44,909 bases of DNA, taken from contig CALCNO010000096.1 in the NCBI GenBank assembly GCA_937897615.1, positions 1-44,909 on the forward strand, written 5' to 3'. Shown in pieces: positions 1 through 8,184 of the stretch (its first letter is position 1; every line of letters starts with the position of its first letter). The DNA comes from an uncultured Anaerolineaceae bacterium (GTDB lineage: Bacteria > Chloroflexota > Anaerolineae > Anaerolineales > Anaerolineaceae). Below the pieces are notes generated by a model that did no database searches, had not been told where the DNA came from, and worked only from the letters and a program-made list of their open reading frames with translations. The position numbers and the translations under genes are program-made.

Positions 1-466
<466 letters not shown>

Positions 467-578
467 ATAAACACCTTTCGGTGTAGTTTACGAAGTACTC
501 ATTGTATTACTTGAAACGACAGGGCATCGTCTTCCTATCACTCTTCAGTTGTTAAGGTTCTGCATTACCAAGGGCCAG

Positions 579-608
579 ATTTTACTCCCACACCCCTCCT
601 TTTGTCAA
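579..608 (-). promoter_or_regulatory. rRNA promoter, proximal (TTGACA-18-TAAAAT)
   Basis: On the minus strand, a perfect -35 TTGACA (608-603) is separated by 18 nt from TAAAAT (584-579). It lies about 110 nt upstream of the 16S 5' end, just before the boxA-like element. It is the nearest of three similar promoters in tandem. Confidence 0.6.
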
Positions 609-761
609 GAAGGAGGCGACAAAATCGCCGATGTTCCTTTACAGGACGTCATCGGCCTGTCTCGTCGCCACTAGCGGGTGTAGCCCACAAGTTTGCTGCG
701 TATTTGGTTTTGTTATTGATCTGCTGGGTTCAGCGAAATCACCAACGCACTTGGGACACTC

Positions 762-789
762 ATTGTACCGCAAACACTATCAGTGTCAA
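762..789 (-). promoter_or_regulatory. rRNA promoter, middle (TTGACA-16-TACAAT)
   Basis: On the minus strand, TTGACA (789-784), a 16-nt spacer and TACAAT (767-762). It has the same -35 hexamer as the two flanking promoters. Confidence 0.6.
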
Positions 790-914
790 GGGTATTTACG
801 AATCCGGGTTATCTTCCGGTTCGCGGGAGAATTGCTCATTCGTCTGGTATTGGGTTTTCAAGGATCTGCTTTTTTGAGCAAGATCTTGCGCTGTGTTCTG
901 CGCAACGAGGGGAG

Positions 915-942
915 ATTATACCGCGCCAATAGTATCTGTCAA
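915..942 (-). promoter_or_regulatory. rRNA promoter, distal (TTGACA-16-TATAAT)
   Basis: On the minus strand, consensus TTGACA (942-937), a 16-nt spacer and consensus TATAAT (920-915). This is the best-matching promoter of the three and marks the upstream end of the rRNA transcription unit. Confidence 0.7.
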
Positions 943-1051
943 GGGTTAATCGGTACCAATTTTGTAAATTACCCCCAAAATCGGAAATAAATCAGCTCCG
1001 CAGGAACCTTTTGCGGCCTTTTGCTGTCTTAACGATAGGCAGGCGCCCGGA

Positions 1052-1060
1052 TGTTATAAT
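1052..1060 (+). promoter_or_regulatory. extended -10 box, probably leaderless start of the VanW gene
   Basis: TGTTATAAT has the TGn extension directly before a consensus TATAAT. Only 8 nt separate it from the ATG at 1069, so transcription would begin at or within a base or two of the start codon. There is no Shine-Dalgarno sequence and no good -35 box at the normal spacing, which is typical of extended -10 promoters. Confidence 0.55.
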
Positions 1061-1068
1061 CTGCCGAT

Positions 1069-2919
1069 ATGATGAACACGAAACCCCGCTCTTCAGCGAT
1101 TTTTTCACACGTTCTCCAGTCCATCGGACTGGGGCTGGCCGCGCTTGTGGTTTTTTTACTGGTAGCCAATTTGGCATTTTCGCTTTACTTTACCGACCGC
1201 ATTCTGCCGGGCGTCACCATGAACAACCTCTCACTCGGCGGGCTCACCCTCGATGAGGCCACCAGCACCATCGGCAGCTCCATTACCTTCCCCGAGCAGG
1301 GTACGATTCTGCTGATCGCCGGTGATAAATCCTGGGCCGTTACCCCTGCGCAACTGGGGGTCTACCTTGACCCGATTTCCTCCGCCAAGGCCGCCTATGC
1401 TGCCGGGCGCCACGGTTCGTTAATCGACGTGCTGGCCAAGCGGTTATCCGCCTTCACCAGCACCACCGAGGTTGCCCCGTCCTTCATTTTTGACCAAAAG
1501 ACCTCAGTGGCTTTCTTGCAGCAAATCGCTGCACAGATCAACCAGCCCATCCGAGAGGCCAGCATCCGCCTCAACGGCACCGACGTGGTGGTGACCCAGG
1601 GGCAGCCCGGCATCCAATTGGATTACGCCAGCTCTCTCATTGGGATCACCAACCAGATAAGCGCCATGCAGAACGGCACTGTGAAATTGGCTTTACTACA
1701 AACCGTCCCGAACGTTCTGGATGCCTCAGCTCAGGGCGAACTGGCGCGCAGCATTCTCAGCCAACCGTTTTCACTGACCGTTCCCGCCAGCCTGGGCACA
1801 TCCGAGCCGGTGCAACTCCAACCCAACGTGCTGGCCCAGATGCTCCTCTTTGAAACCTCAAATGATGCAGGCGGCACCCAGATCAACGTAGGCATTGACA
1901 CGCCTGCACTGAAGGCCTATCTGGCATCCATTCAGGGCAATCTCAACACACAACCGGAAAACCCGCGCTTCATATTCAATGATGAAACCCGGCAATTAGA
2001 TTTACTCACTCCGGCTGTGATCGGCAGGAGCTTAAACCTGGATAACTCCGCAGCTGCCATCCAAAACGCGGTTCGCAGCGGGGCACACACCGCAGAACTG
2101 GCCTTCGCCGTCACCAATCCCGCAGTGATGGACAACGCCAAAGGTTCAGACCTGGGCATCACTGAACTCATTGAAGCGCGCACTACTTACTTCCGCGGCT
2201 CCACCGCCGACCGCATTCAGAATATCAAAACGGCAGCAGCACGCTTCCACGGCCTGCTGGTGGCCCCGGGTGAGGTTGTTTCCATGTCAGACATCCTCGG
2301 CGATATCAGCCTGGACAATGGCTATGCCGAAGCCATGATCATCCTCGGCGACCAGACAATCAAGGGGGTTGGCGGCGGGGTTTGCCAGGTGAGCACCACG
2401 CTCTTCCGCACCGTGTTCTTCTCCGGGCTGCAAATTCTAGAGCGCCACTCGCACGCCTATCGCGTGGGGTATTACGAACAAACCGCCAGCGGCCACGACC
2501 AAAACCTGGCAGGGATGGACGCCAGCGTTTTCGTCCCGTTGGTGGACTTTAAATTCAAGAACGACACCCCTTACTGGTTACTGATGGAAACCTACGTGAG
2601 CACCGCAAACTATTCCCTGACCTGGAAATTCTATTCCACCGAGGACGGGCGCACGGTTAGCTATACCTCAACCGGTCTTACCGACATCGTAGAATCTCCT
2701 GATCCGGTATACCGCCTCAACCCCGACCTGCCGCAGGGCACAAAAAAGCAGGTGGACTGGGCAGTGGACGGCGCCAACGTTACCATTTACCGCACCGTCA
2801 CCCGCGATGGCCAGGTGATCTACAACGATAAGATCTCCACCCACTATCAAGCCTGGGGAGATGTTTACGAATACGGTCCCGGCACCGAGGGCATCCCTAC
2901 CCCCACGCCGCAGCCATAA
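1069..2919 (+). CDS. VanW family wall-associated protein (PG-binding_4, VanW, G5-like)
   Basis: The 616-aa protein has one N-terminal membrane segment (about residues 18-42), so it is probably anchored with its bulk outside. Two weakly similar regions, about 85-170 and 215-360, fit the PG_binding_4 domains usually found in front of VanW. The VanW domain spans about 375-500 with the family core GVGGGVCQVSTTLFRT near residue 432 and the downstream HSHAYRVGYY. The C-terminal 90 residues resemble a G5 domain (DP start, PxG turn) and end in a short Pro/Thr tail. VanW proteins occur in glycopeptide-resistance clusters, but most, like this one, lie outside them and have no proven reaction; a cell-wall role is an inference. 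The first ATG is used because the extended -10 box ends 8 nt before it. Confidence 0.88.
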   Translation: MMNTKPRSSAIFSHVLQSIGLGLAALVVFLLVANLAFSLYFTDRILPGVTMNNLSLGGLTLDEATSTIGSSITFPEQGTILLIAGDKSWAVTPAQLGVYLDPISSAKAAYAAGRHGSLIDVLAKRLSAFTSTTEVAPSFIFDQKTSVAFLQQIAAQINQPIREASIRLNGTDVVVTQGQPGIQLDYASSLIGITNQISAMQNGTVKLALLQTVPNVLDASAQGELARSILSQPFSLTVPASLGTSEPVQLQPNVLAQMLLFETSNDAGGTQINVGIDTPALKAYLASIQGNLNTQPENPRFIFNDETRQLDLLTPAVIGRSLNLDNSAAAIQNAVRSGAHTAELAFAVTNPAVMDNAKGSDLGITELIEARTTYFRGSTADRIQNIKTAAARFHGLLVAPGEVVSMSDILGDISLDNGYAEAMIILGDQTIKGVGGGVCQVSTTLFRTVFFSGLQILERHSHAYRVGYYEQTASGHDQNLAGMDASVFVPLVDFKFKNDTPYWLLMETYVSTANYSLTWKFYSTEDGRTVSYTSTGLTDIVESPDPVYRLNPDLPQGTKKQVDWAVDGANVTIYRTVTRDGQVIYNDKISTHYQAWGDVYEYGPGTEGIPTPTPQP

Positions 2920-2926
2920 AGCCGGG

Positions 2927-2935
2927 TGGTAAAAT
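2927..2935 (+). promoter_or_regulatory. extended -10 box upstream of the Trm112-like gene
   Basis: TGGTAAAAT lies just after the VanW stop codon and 29 nt before the next ATG. It has the same TGn extension as several other start-proximal boxes in this window. Confidence 0.4.
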
Positions 2936-2964
2936 AAACGCAAAGAAGGTTTTTTGGAGTTGTT

Positions 2965-3186
2965 ATGGTAAATACTGATCTTTTGGATATTTTGCGCTGC
3001 CCGGTGTGCGTCAAGGAAGAAAAAGGGCTGCTTACCCTCACCCATGATGCCTGGCTGGTCTGCACTGATTGCGGCAGAAAATACCCCGTCGTTGAAGATA
3101 TCCCCGTCATGCTCATCAGCGAAGGGGATAAGTGGCGCAAAACCAATGCCGCCGATCTTCCGGTGCCGCCGGTTTATCCTGCTTAA
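2965..3186 (+). CDS. Trm112 family zinc-ribbon protein
   Basis: This is a 73-aa protein of typical Trm112/YcaR length. CPVC at residues 12-15 and CTDC at 33-36 form the expected zinc ribbon, followed by the family signature GRKYPVVEDIPVML. In eukaryotes and archaea Trm112 activates several methyltransferases; the role of bacterial homologues is poorly defined. An SD-like GGAG precedes the ATG by 6 nt. It sits between two wall-related genes but need not share their function. Confidence 0.85.
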   Translation: MVNTDLLDILRCPVCVKEEKGLLTLTHDAWLVCTDCGRKYPVVEDIPVMLISEGDKWRKTNAADLPVPPVYPA

Positions 3187-3197
3187 CCTCGCCCAGA

Positions 3198-3206
3198 TGG
3201 TATAAT
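3198..3206 (+). promoter_or_regulatory. extended -10 box upstream of the LCP gene
   Basis: TGGTATAAT with a TGn extension lies 84 nt before the ATG. The resulting leader is A/T-rich and contains a weak GCAA/TTGC hairpin followed by T runs around 3233-3262, which might act as a poor terminator. Confidence 0.5.
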
Positions 3207-3290
3207 CCCAATTAAATATGTGGTATCAATCTTGCAACAAAAATTGCGTGTTTTTATCTTTTTACTACGTCACAAAGGCATAAACAGACT

Positions 3291-4769
3291 ATGACCCAAT
3301 ACAACAGCCGTTCATCTATGGCCCGCAGCAGACGCCGCAGCAAAGTCACATTGGACAAAACCGCCAAAATCCTTCTGGCAGCATTTGCCATTGTGGGCTT
3401 GCTGCTTGCCATCGTTGGTGGAAAGTTCGTCTTTAACCTGGTAAAAGGCTGGACGTTAACCCCCCTGTCTGGCGCCCCGGTAGGCTCCAGCAGCACCAAC
3501 GCCAGTACCACAACCACGCCCGGCCAATCCTTGCAAACCAAAAATGCCCCTGCCGCTGCCGCCTGGGATGGCAAGAGCCGCATCAACATCCTGCTGCTTG
3601 GCCTCGATTATTCTGATGAACGCGCCGCAACCGAAGGGGCCGCCAGCCGCTCGGATACGATGATCCTGATCACCATTGACCCGGTCTCCAAATCCCTGGG
3701 CGCGTTATCCATCCGCCGCGACCTGTGGGTAAACATTCCCGGCCACGATTACGGCAAGATCAACTCTGCTTATTACTTCGGCGAAATTGAAAATGTTCCC
3801 GGAGTTGGCGGGCCCGGCCTTGCCATGCAAACCGTGGAAGAATTCCTGGGCGTCCCCATTGATTTTTACGCCCGCGTGGACTTTAACACTTTTGTCAAAC
3901 TGGTGGATGAGATTGGTGGCGTGCCTATTAACCTCACCGAACGCATGTTGATGGATCCCTATCATACCGGCAATCCTTTCTGGCAAGAGCCCGGCCTAGT
4001 GGTGATGCCCGGCGCATACGCACTTGAGTATGCCCGGTCCCGCGCCTCTGCCCAGGGCGATATTGATCGCGGCAGCCGTCAGATGGAAGTGATCACCGCT
4101 ATTTGGAAAAAGATCACCAGCGATAATATGATGCCTAAGCTGATCGCTCGCGCGCCACAATTGTACGCGGAACTTTCTTCAGGCGTGCAGACCAACATGA
4201 CACTGGGGCAGGCTATTCAGATGGGCATGCTGTTGGTGCAAATCCCGCGAGAAAACTTCAAGACCTATAACATCACATACGATTACTGTTCACCGGAAAC
4301 CGTTTGGACAGACTCTGGTGAGACCTACATCCTGCGGCCTTTCATGGATAAAATCCGCATCCTGCGTGATGAGATGTTTGTGACCAATACCACAGCCGCA
4401 GCCCCGCTTGCCATTGCCACCGAAACCGGACAAACTGTTTCCAGCGGGGATACGGTCACGCTAGCCAAACAGGAAAATGCGCGTATTGAGGTGCTGAACG
4501 GCTCTTCTACCGGCGGGCTGGCTGAAAAGACCGCCTCCTACCTCACCTCGCAGGGATTGAATGTGATTGCCACCGGTAATGCCCCCGAGGCCTACACGTA
4601 CACCACCATCGTGCTGCACAACGCCACCCCCTACACGCTTTCATATCTGGCCTCACTGATGGGAAACGTGCCGAGCAACCGTATCTATAATCGCTACGAA
4701 CCCAACGGCAATGTGGATATCACTGTCTACCTGGGCAGCGATTGGGCCAACAGCAACCCCATGCCATAA
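3291..4769 (+). CDS. LytR-CpsA-Psr (LCP) family protein with LytR_C domain
   Basis: The 492-aa protein has a basic cytoplasmic N-terminus, one membrane helix (about 25-50), a low-complexity Ser/Thr linker, the LCP catalytic domain (about 96-290) and a C-terminal LytR_C domain (about 395-490, starting ARIEVLNGSS). Inside the LCP domain are the expected RINILLLGLD start, the conserved RSDTMIL segment and SIRRDLWVNIPG, with arginines that bind the polyprenyl-phosphate substrate in studied members. LCP enzymes transfer polymers from lipid carriers to peptidoglycan or proteins on the outer face of the membrane. No clear SD precedes ATG 3291; ATG 3318 is a possible alternative. The domain order is typical of Gram-positive and Chloroflexota members. 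Confidence 0.92.
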   Translation: MTQYNSRSSMARSRRRSKVTLDKTAKILLAAFAIVGLLLAIVGGKFVFNLVKGWTLTPLSGAPVGSSSTNASTTTTPGQSLQTKNAPAAAAWDGKSRINILLLGLDYSDERAATEGAASRSDTMILITIDPVSKSLGALSIRRDLWVNIPGHDYGKINSAYYFGEIENVPGVGGPGLAMQTVEEFLGVPIDFYARVDFNTFVKLVDEIGGVPINLTERMLMDPYHTGNPFWQEPGLVVMPGAYALEYARSRASAQGDIDRGSRQMEVITAIWKKITSDNMMPKLIARAPQLYAELSSGVQTNMTLGQAIQMGMLLVQIPRENFKTYNITYDYCSPETVWTDSGETYILRPFMDKIRILRDEMFVTNTTAAAPLAIATETGQTVSSGDTVTLAKQENARIEVLNGSSTGGLAEKTASYLTSQGLNVIATGNAPEAYTYTTIVLHNATPYTLSYLASLMGNVPSNRIYNRYEPNGNVDITVYLGSDWANSNPMP

Positions 4770-4781
4770 ACACCAGTGAAC

Positions 4782-4817
4782 AAAAAAAAACGACCACCTG
4801 GTGTCGGGGGTTTTTTT
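4782..4817. terminator. bidirectional terminator-like hairpin between convergent genes
   Basis: An A9 tract, an imperfect CGAC...GTCG stem at 4791-4806 and a T7 tract at 4811-4817 sit between the plus-strand LCP gene and a minus-strand gene whose stop codon overlaps the T tract. The arrangement could stop transcripts from both sides. Confidence 0.55.
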
Positions 4818-5655
4818 ATGGCTGCTGGAACAAAAGGTAAATCGAACCGGGAGACCCGGCGCCGCAGGTGGGAATTTTCAGACCGGAAACAAGCTGGCCG
4901 GCTTCGCCCACGCGCAGCGCATATTCCATGCCGCTGGTCATCACATAATTGGCATAGCCGTCATTCACCTCAGGATACAGGCCCGTGTAAAAAGTTTCCG
5001 AACCACCGTTCACCTGCGAGAGTTGAATTTTCACTCCCGGGATGGGCTTGCCATTCGCATCTTTTACCTCAATCTCGAGCATTGGTACCTGGGGCAACGG
5101 ATCACAAATGGGTTCCTGCTTGACCAACACGAACGGCGCCCCCGGGGTCGGGGAAGGGGTAGCAGTAGGCCGCGGCGTGAAGGTGGCAAAAGGTGTGCGC
5201 GTGGCGCTCACTGCCAAAGAGGGAGTAATCGTTTCATTGCCCGGCAGGGGTGTCTGAGACACCAGCGCAGACACCGAAGGGGTAGCCCCTCCCGCCGGTA
5301 ATGGGGTAATGCGCAGCGAAGGCTGACCTACAGCTGCGCCCAACAGCGCTAATCCACGTGCGGTCAGTTCATCGCCATTATTTGCCAGAATGTTTTGCGC
5401 CTGCGAGATCAAAGCAGATGATGGATTGTTCTCTTTCAATAACCAAATGCGCGCCAACGCCCGCCCGGTATCCGCTTCCACCAGGTAAGCCCGGGCTACC
5501 AGTTCACGGTAAAGAGCGCGGTCGCTGCTGCGCAGGGTTGAAGGGTCGGTGTCAATATAGCGCACCGGCAGAACCCATAGCGAAAAGACCACGCCCAAGA
5601 CCAACCCAAGCAGCGTCCCGGTTAACAGGTGCCAGTTCCCCTGTTTGGATCTCAT
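4816..5655 (-). CDS. membrane-anchored protein with Pro/Thr-rich linker, unknown function
   Basis: The 279-aa protein has one N-terminal membrane helix (about 10-30), a helical region (about 35-110), a Pro/Thr/Ser-rich linker (about 120-175) and a C-terminal domain of about 100 residues that looks beta-rich, with LEIEVKDANGKPIPGVKI typical of a carboxypeptidase-regulatory-like or other Ig-like fold. The N-terminal 110 residues resemble the whole of the next upstream protein (5652-6008): a membrane helix ending in W-x-L-x-P, then a T-x3-LR segment and a Y-x3-V-x2-xY motif. The start codon overlaps that gene's stop by 4 nt (ATGA), so the two are translationally coupled. I do not recognise a function. 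Confidence 0.75.
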   Translation of the reverse strand: MRSKQGNWHLLTGTLLGLVLGVVFSLWVLPVRYIDTDPSTLRSSDRALYRELVARAYLVEADTGRALARIWLLKENNPSSALISQAQNILANNGDELTARGLALLGAAVGQPSLRITPLPAGGATPSVSALVSQTPLPGNETITPSLAVSATRTPFATFTPRPTATPSPTPGAPFVLVKQEPICDPLPQVPMLEIEVKDANGKPIPGVKIQLSQVNGGSETFYTGLYPEVNDGYANYVMTSGMEYALRVGEAGQLVSGLKIPTCGAGSPGSIYLLFQQP

Positions 5656-6008
5656 TGGCTCCCCCCATCAGGGGCCGCGGTCAGCGCCATCTCCAATGCC
5701 GCCAGCGAGCGCATTTCGCGTTCCGAAAAACCAAACTGCTGCCCCACCAGTAACGCATCTTGCACCGTGCGAACAACATTTCCCTCGGAGGTGACGGTGT
5801 CCAGTAGCTTAATGGCCGCATCAATGTCCTGGTTGGTGGCATAGACCTCGCTCACCATTACCACGTAATCGGCCTTGAAATCTGCCCGCAGCGAAGCCAG
5901 GCTGGTGCTCTTGACCGCCGCCGGGTTCAACACCCAGCCATAGATCAACCCCAGCACAAAGCCGATGAGGATAAAGATTACAAAGCCGATCAACCGTCCT
6001 TTTTTCAC
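5652..6008 (-). CDS. small membrane-anchored protein, paralogue of its downstream neighbour
   Basis: The 118-aa protein starts with GTG 7 nt after the urocanase stop. It has one membrane helix (about residues 6-27) followed by an all-helical domain (about 35-110). The order of features (helix, W-x-L-x-P, T-x3-LR, Y-x3-V-x2-VYA) matches the N-terminal part of the 279-aa protein encoded next, which suggests tandem duplication with a domain gained or lost. Spacing makes it part of an operon behind urocanase. Function unknown. Confidence 0.7.
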   Translation of the reverse strand: MKKGRLIGFVIFILIGFVLGLIYGWVLNPAAVKSTSLASLRADFKADYVVMVSEVYATNQDIDAAIKLLDTVTSEGNVVRTVQDALLVGQQFGFSEREMRSLAALEMALTAAPDGGSQ

Positions 6009-6015
6009 TGGCCGC

Positions 6016-7668
6016 CTATTTCATCATTGGGATCTGTATATGACTCTTCTTTGCCGCAGCAATCGCTTCCGGGTAGCCAGCGTCCACGTGCCGCACCACC
6101 CCCATACCGGGGTCAGAGGTAAGCACCCGCTCCAGGCGCACAGCGGCTTCAGGGGTGCCATCAGCCACCACCACCATGCCCGCATGCTGGCTGTAACCGA
6201 TGCCCACGCCCCCGCCATGATGGAAAGACACCCATGTGGCGCCATTAGCTGTGTTGATGAGCGCGTTAAGGATCGGCCAGTCACTGACGGCATCGGTGCC
6301 ATCGCGCATACCCTCGGTTTCCCGGTTCGGAGAAGCCACCGAACCAGCATCCAAATGGTCGCGCCCAATCACGATGGGGGCCTTCACCACACCTTTTGCC
6401 ACCAGTTCATTGAACTTAAGACCTGCTTTGGCGCGGTCACCATACCCCAGCCAGCAAATACGTGAAGGCAATCCCTGGAATGGCACCTTCTCGCGTGCCA
6501 TCTTCAACCAGCGCTGCAGGTGTTCATCCTGCGGGAATAACGCTGCCACGGCCTCATCTGTACGGTAGATATCCTCCGGGTCGCCGGAAAGCGCCACCCA
6601 GCGGAAGGGGCCTTTGCCTTCACAAAAGAGCGGACGGATGTAGGCCGGCACAAAACCCGGAAAATCAAAGGCATTCTTCACACCGCGATCAAAGGCGCGC
6701 TGGCGGATGTTGTTGCCGTAATCAAACACCTCGGCGCCGCGTTTTTTCATCTCCAGCATAGCGCGCACATGCGCAGCCATCGAATCCATCGAACGGTTAT
6801 GATAGTCCTCTGGATTGTTTTTTCTCAACGCTTCCGCTTCGGCAAGGGTTAATCCCGCGGGCACATAGCTCATCACATCGTGCGCCGAGGTTTGGTCTGT
6901 CACTACATCGGGGATTACCCCGCGCAGCACCAGTTCCGGGTAGATTTCAGCCGCATTCCCTACCAACCCCACCGAGCGCGGGATTTTCTGGTCTTTGGCC
7001 TCTTCCACCAGCGTCATGGCTTCTTCGAGCGTGTCCACCACCATATCCACATAGCCAATGGCCTGGCGCCGCCTGGCGCGCTCCGGGTCGACCTCAATAA
7101 TTAGCCCCACCCCGTCGTTCATGGTAATGGCCAGCGGCTGCGCGCCACCCATGCCCCCCAGCCCGGCAGTGAGGACGAATTTGCCTTTCAGCGATCCCCA
7201 GCCTTTTTGCACCGCCAGGGAAGCCAGTGTTTCATAAGTGCCCTGCAAGATACCCTGGGTACCAATGTAAATCCAGGAACCGGCTGTCATCTGGCCGTAC
7301 ATGATCAATCCCTTGGCAGCCAGTGCATCAAAATGCTCCTGGGTAGCCCAGTGCGGCACTAAATTGGAATTGGCGATCAGTACCCGCGGTGCATCCGTGT
7401 GGCTTTTAAAGATCGCCACCGGTTTGCCGGACTGCACCAGCAGTGTTTCATCCGGCTTTAAACCTTTCAGTGAATCCAGAATGGCATCCAGGGCCTCCCA
7501 ACTGCGCGCTGCCTGCCCGCGCCCCCCGTACACCACCAGGTCTTGCGGCCGCTCTGCCACCTCGGGATCGAGGTTATTTTGCAGCATACGATACGCCGCT
7601 TCGATCTGCCAGTTGGCACAGGTGAGTTGGTTTCCTCTGGGAGCTCGGATGGTTCTGGAACCGCTCAT
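6016..7668 (-). CDS. hutU: urocanate hydratase
   Basis: The 550-aa protein matches the usual length of urocanase, which converts urocanate to imidazolonepropionate in histidine degradation using tightly bound NAD+ as an electrophile. YGGRGQAAR (47-55) and the NAD-binding GLGGMGGAQP (169-178) are present, as is PSRICWLGYGDRAK with Cys405, equivalent to the conserved active-site cysteine. The start is supported by a strong GGAGGA ribosome site and a TATAAT box upstream. No other hut genes (hutH, hutI, hutG) are in this window; instead two membrane-anchored paralogues of unknown function follow closely. Confidence 0.96.
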   Translation of the reverse strand: MSGSRTIRAPRGNQLTCANWQIEAAYRMLQNNLDPEVAERPQDLVVYGGRGQAARSWEALDAILDSLKGLKPDETLLVQSGKPVAIFKSHTDAPRVLIANSNLVPHWATQEHFDALAAKGLIMYGQMTAGSWIYIGTQGILQGTYETLASLAVQKGWGSLKGKFVLTAGLGGMGGAQPLAITMNDGVGLIIEVDPERARRRQAIGYVDMVVDTLEEAMTLVEEAKDQKIPRSVGLVGNAAEIYPELVLRGVIPDVVTDQTSAHDVMSYVPAGLTLAEAEALRKNNPEDYHNRSMDSMAAHVRAMLEMKKRGAEVFDYGNNIRQRAFDRGVKNAFDFPGFVPAYIRPLFCEGKGPFRWVALSGDPEDIYRTDEAVAALFPQDEHLQRWLKMAREKVPFQGLPSRICWLGYGDRAKAGLKFNELVAKGVVKAPIVIGRDHLDAGSVASPNRETEGMRDGTDAVSDWPILNALINTANGATWVSFHHGGGVGIGYSQHAGMVVVADGTPEAAVRLERVLTSDPGMGVVRHVDAGYPEAIAAAKKSHIQIPMMK

Positions 7669-7703
7669 GCATCCTCCGAAAAGTGAAGTTGGTGATCCCG
7701 ATT

Positions 7704-7709
7704 ATTATA
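7704..7709 (-). promoter_or_regulatory. -10 box for hutU
   Basis: A consensus TATAAT on the minus strand lies 35 nt before the hutU ATG, with a GGAGGA ribosome site (7672-7677) between. No obvious -35 box was found. Confidence 0.4.
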
Positions 7710-7734
7710 CGCTGAAAACAAAGAGGAGCTTTTC

Positions 7735-8184
7735 TTAAGCCCGGGGAGCTGTTGGAGTCAAAACGACCATTCGGATACTTGCAGCATAACGGGCTAACGC
7801 CGCCCGATCAATTTGTCCTTTGAAGCCGTCCATCCTGAGAATTGCCCTGATCATCAGCGGGTGCTTTTTTAGGCGGTACTCCAAAAAGTCGCGAACTGCG
7901 CCGGGGTCGTTTTCGGCTGCAGCAAGTGCCTGAAAGGTGTGCCTCCCCACCTGAATTTCAACGCGCGGCTCCTGAAGGAGGTTGCGGTACCAATCGGCCC
8001 GCGCTCCATCAGCAGCAGCCACAATGTATTTTCCACCAATGTACTCATACTGCAGCCCAATTGTATGCGCCTGGCCCGTTTTACGCCCGGTAGTGGTCAG
8101 CAATAATACCAGCCGTCCCATCGGCAGATACAGAAATTTGCGATAGGCACGGCTGAATTTTCGACTGTCGGGGTGAAATTTCAT
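7735..8184 (-). CDS. Ddn-like nitroreductase/quinone-reductase family flavoprotein (deazaflavin type)
   Basis: The 149-aa protein has the hallmarks of the split-barrel Ddn family: LLLTTTGRKTG near residues 27-38 and ADWYRNLLQEP near 62-72, which form the F420/flavin-binding surface in studied members. Such proteins use reduced F420 to reduce quinones or nitro compounds; the substrate here is unknown. The ATG at 8184 is chosen because it overlaps the stop of the upstream permease by one base (TAATG). A longer open frame would run 114 nt into the permease gene. The overlap places it at the end of the ABC operon. Confidence 0.8.
   Translation of the reverse strand: MKFHPDSRKFSRAYRKFLYLPMGRLVLLLTTTGRKTGQAHTIGLQYEYIGGKYIVAAADGARADWYRNLLQEPRVEIQVGRHTFQALAAAENDPGAVRDFLEYRLKKHPLMIRAILRMDGFKGQIDRAALARYAASIRMVVLTPTAPRA

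Larger units (their letters stand above)
467..908 (-). other. rRNA leader with boxA-like element
   Basis: About 440 nt separate the most upstream predicted rRNA promoter from the 16S 5' end. On the minus strand 541-560 reads GAACCTTAACAACTGAAGAG, which contains a boxA-like CTTAACAACTG (compare boxA CTCTTTAACAA), expected for NusB/NusE antitermination of rRNA. A second related string, ATCCTTGAAAACCC, lies at about 853-866. Short open frames can be read here on the plus strand, but they overlap promoters and look spurious. I see no protein-coding gene in this stretch. Confidence 0.6.

Noticed and set aside
602..990. Open frames on the plus strand in the rRNA leader
   Set aside because: They overlap three rRNA promoters and the boxA-like element, have no ribosome sites and no recognisable protein sequence.
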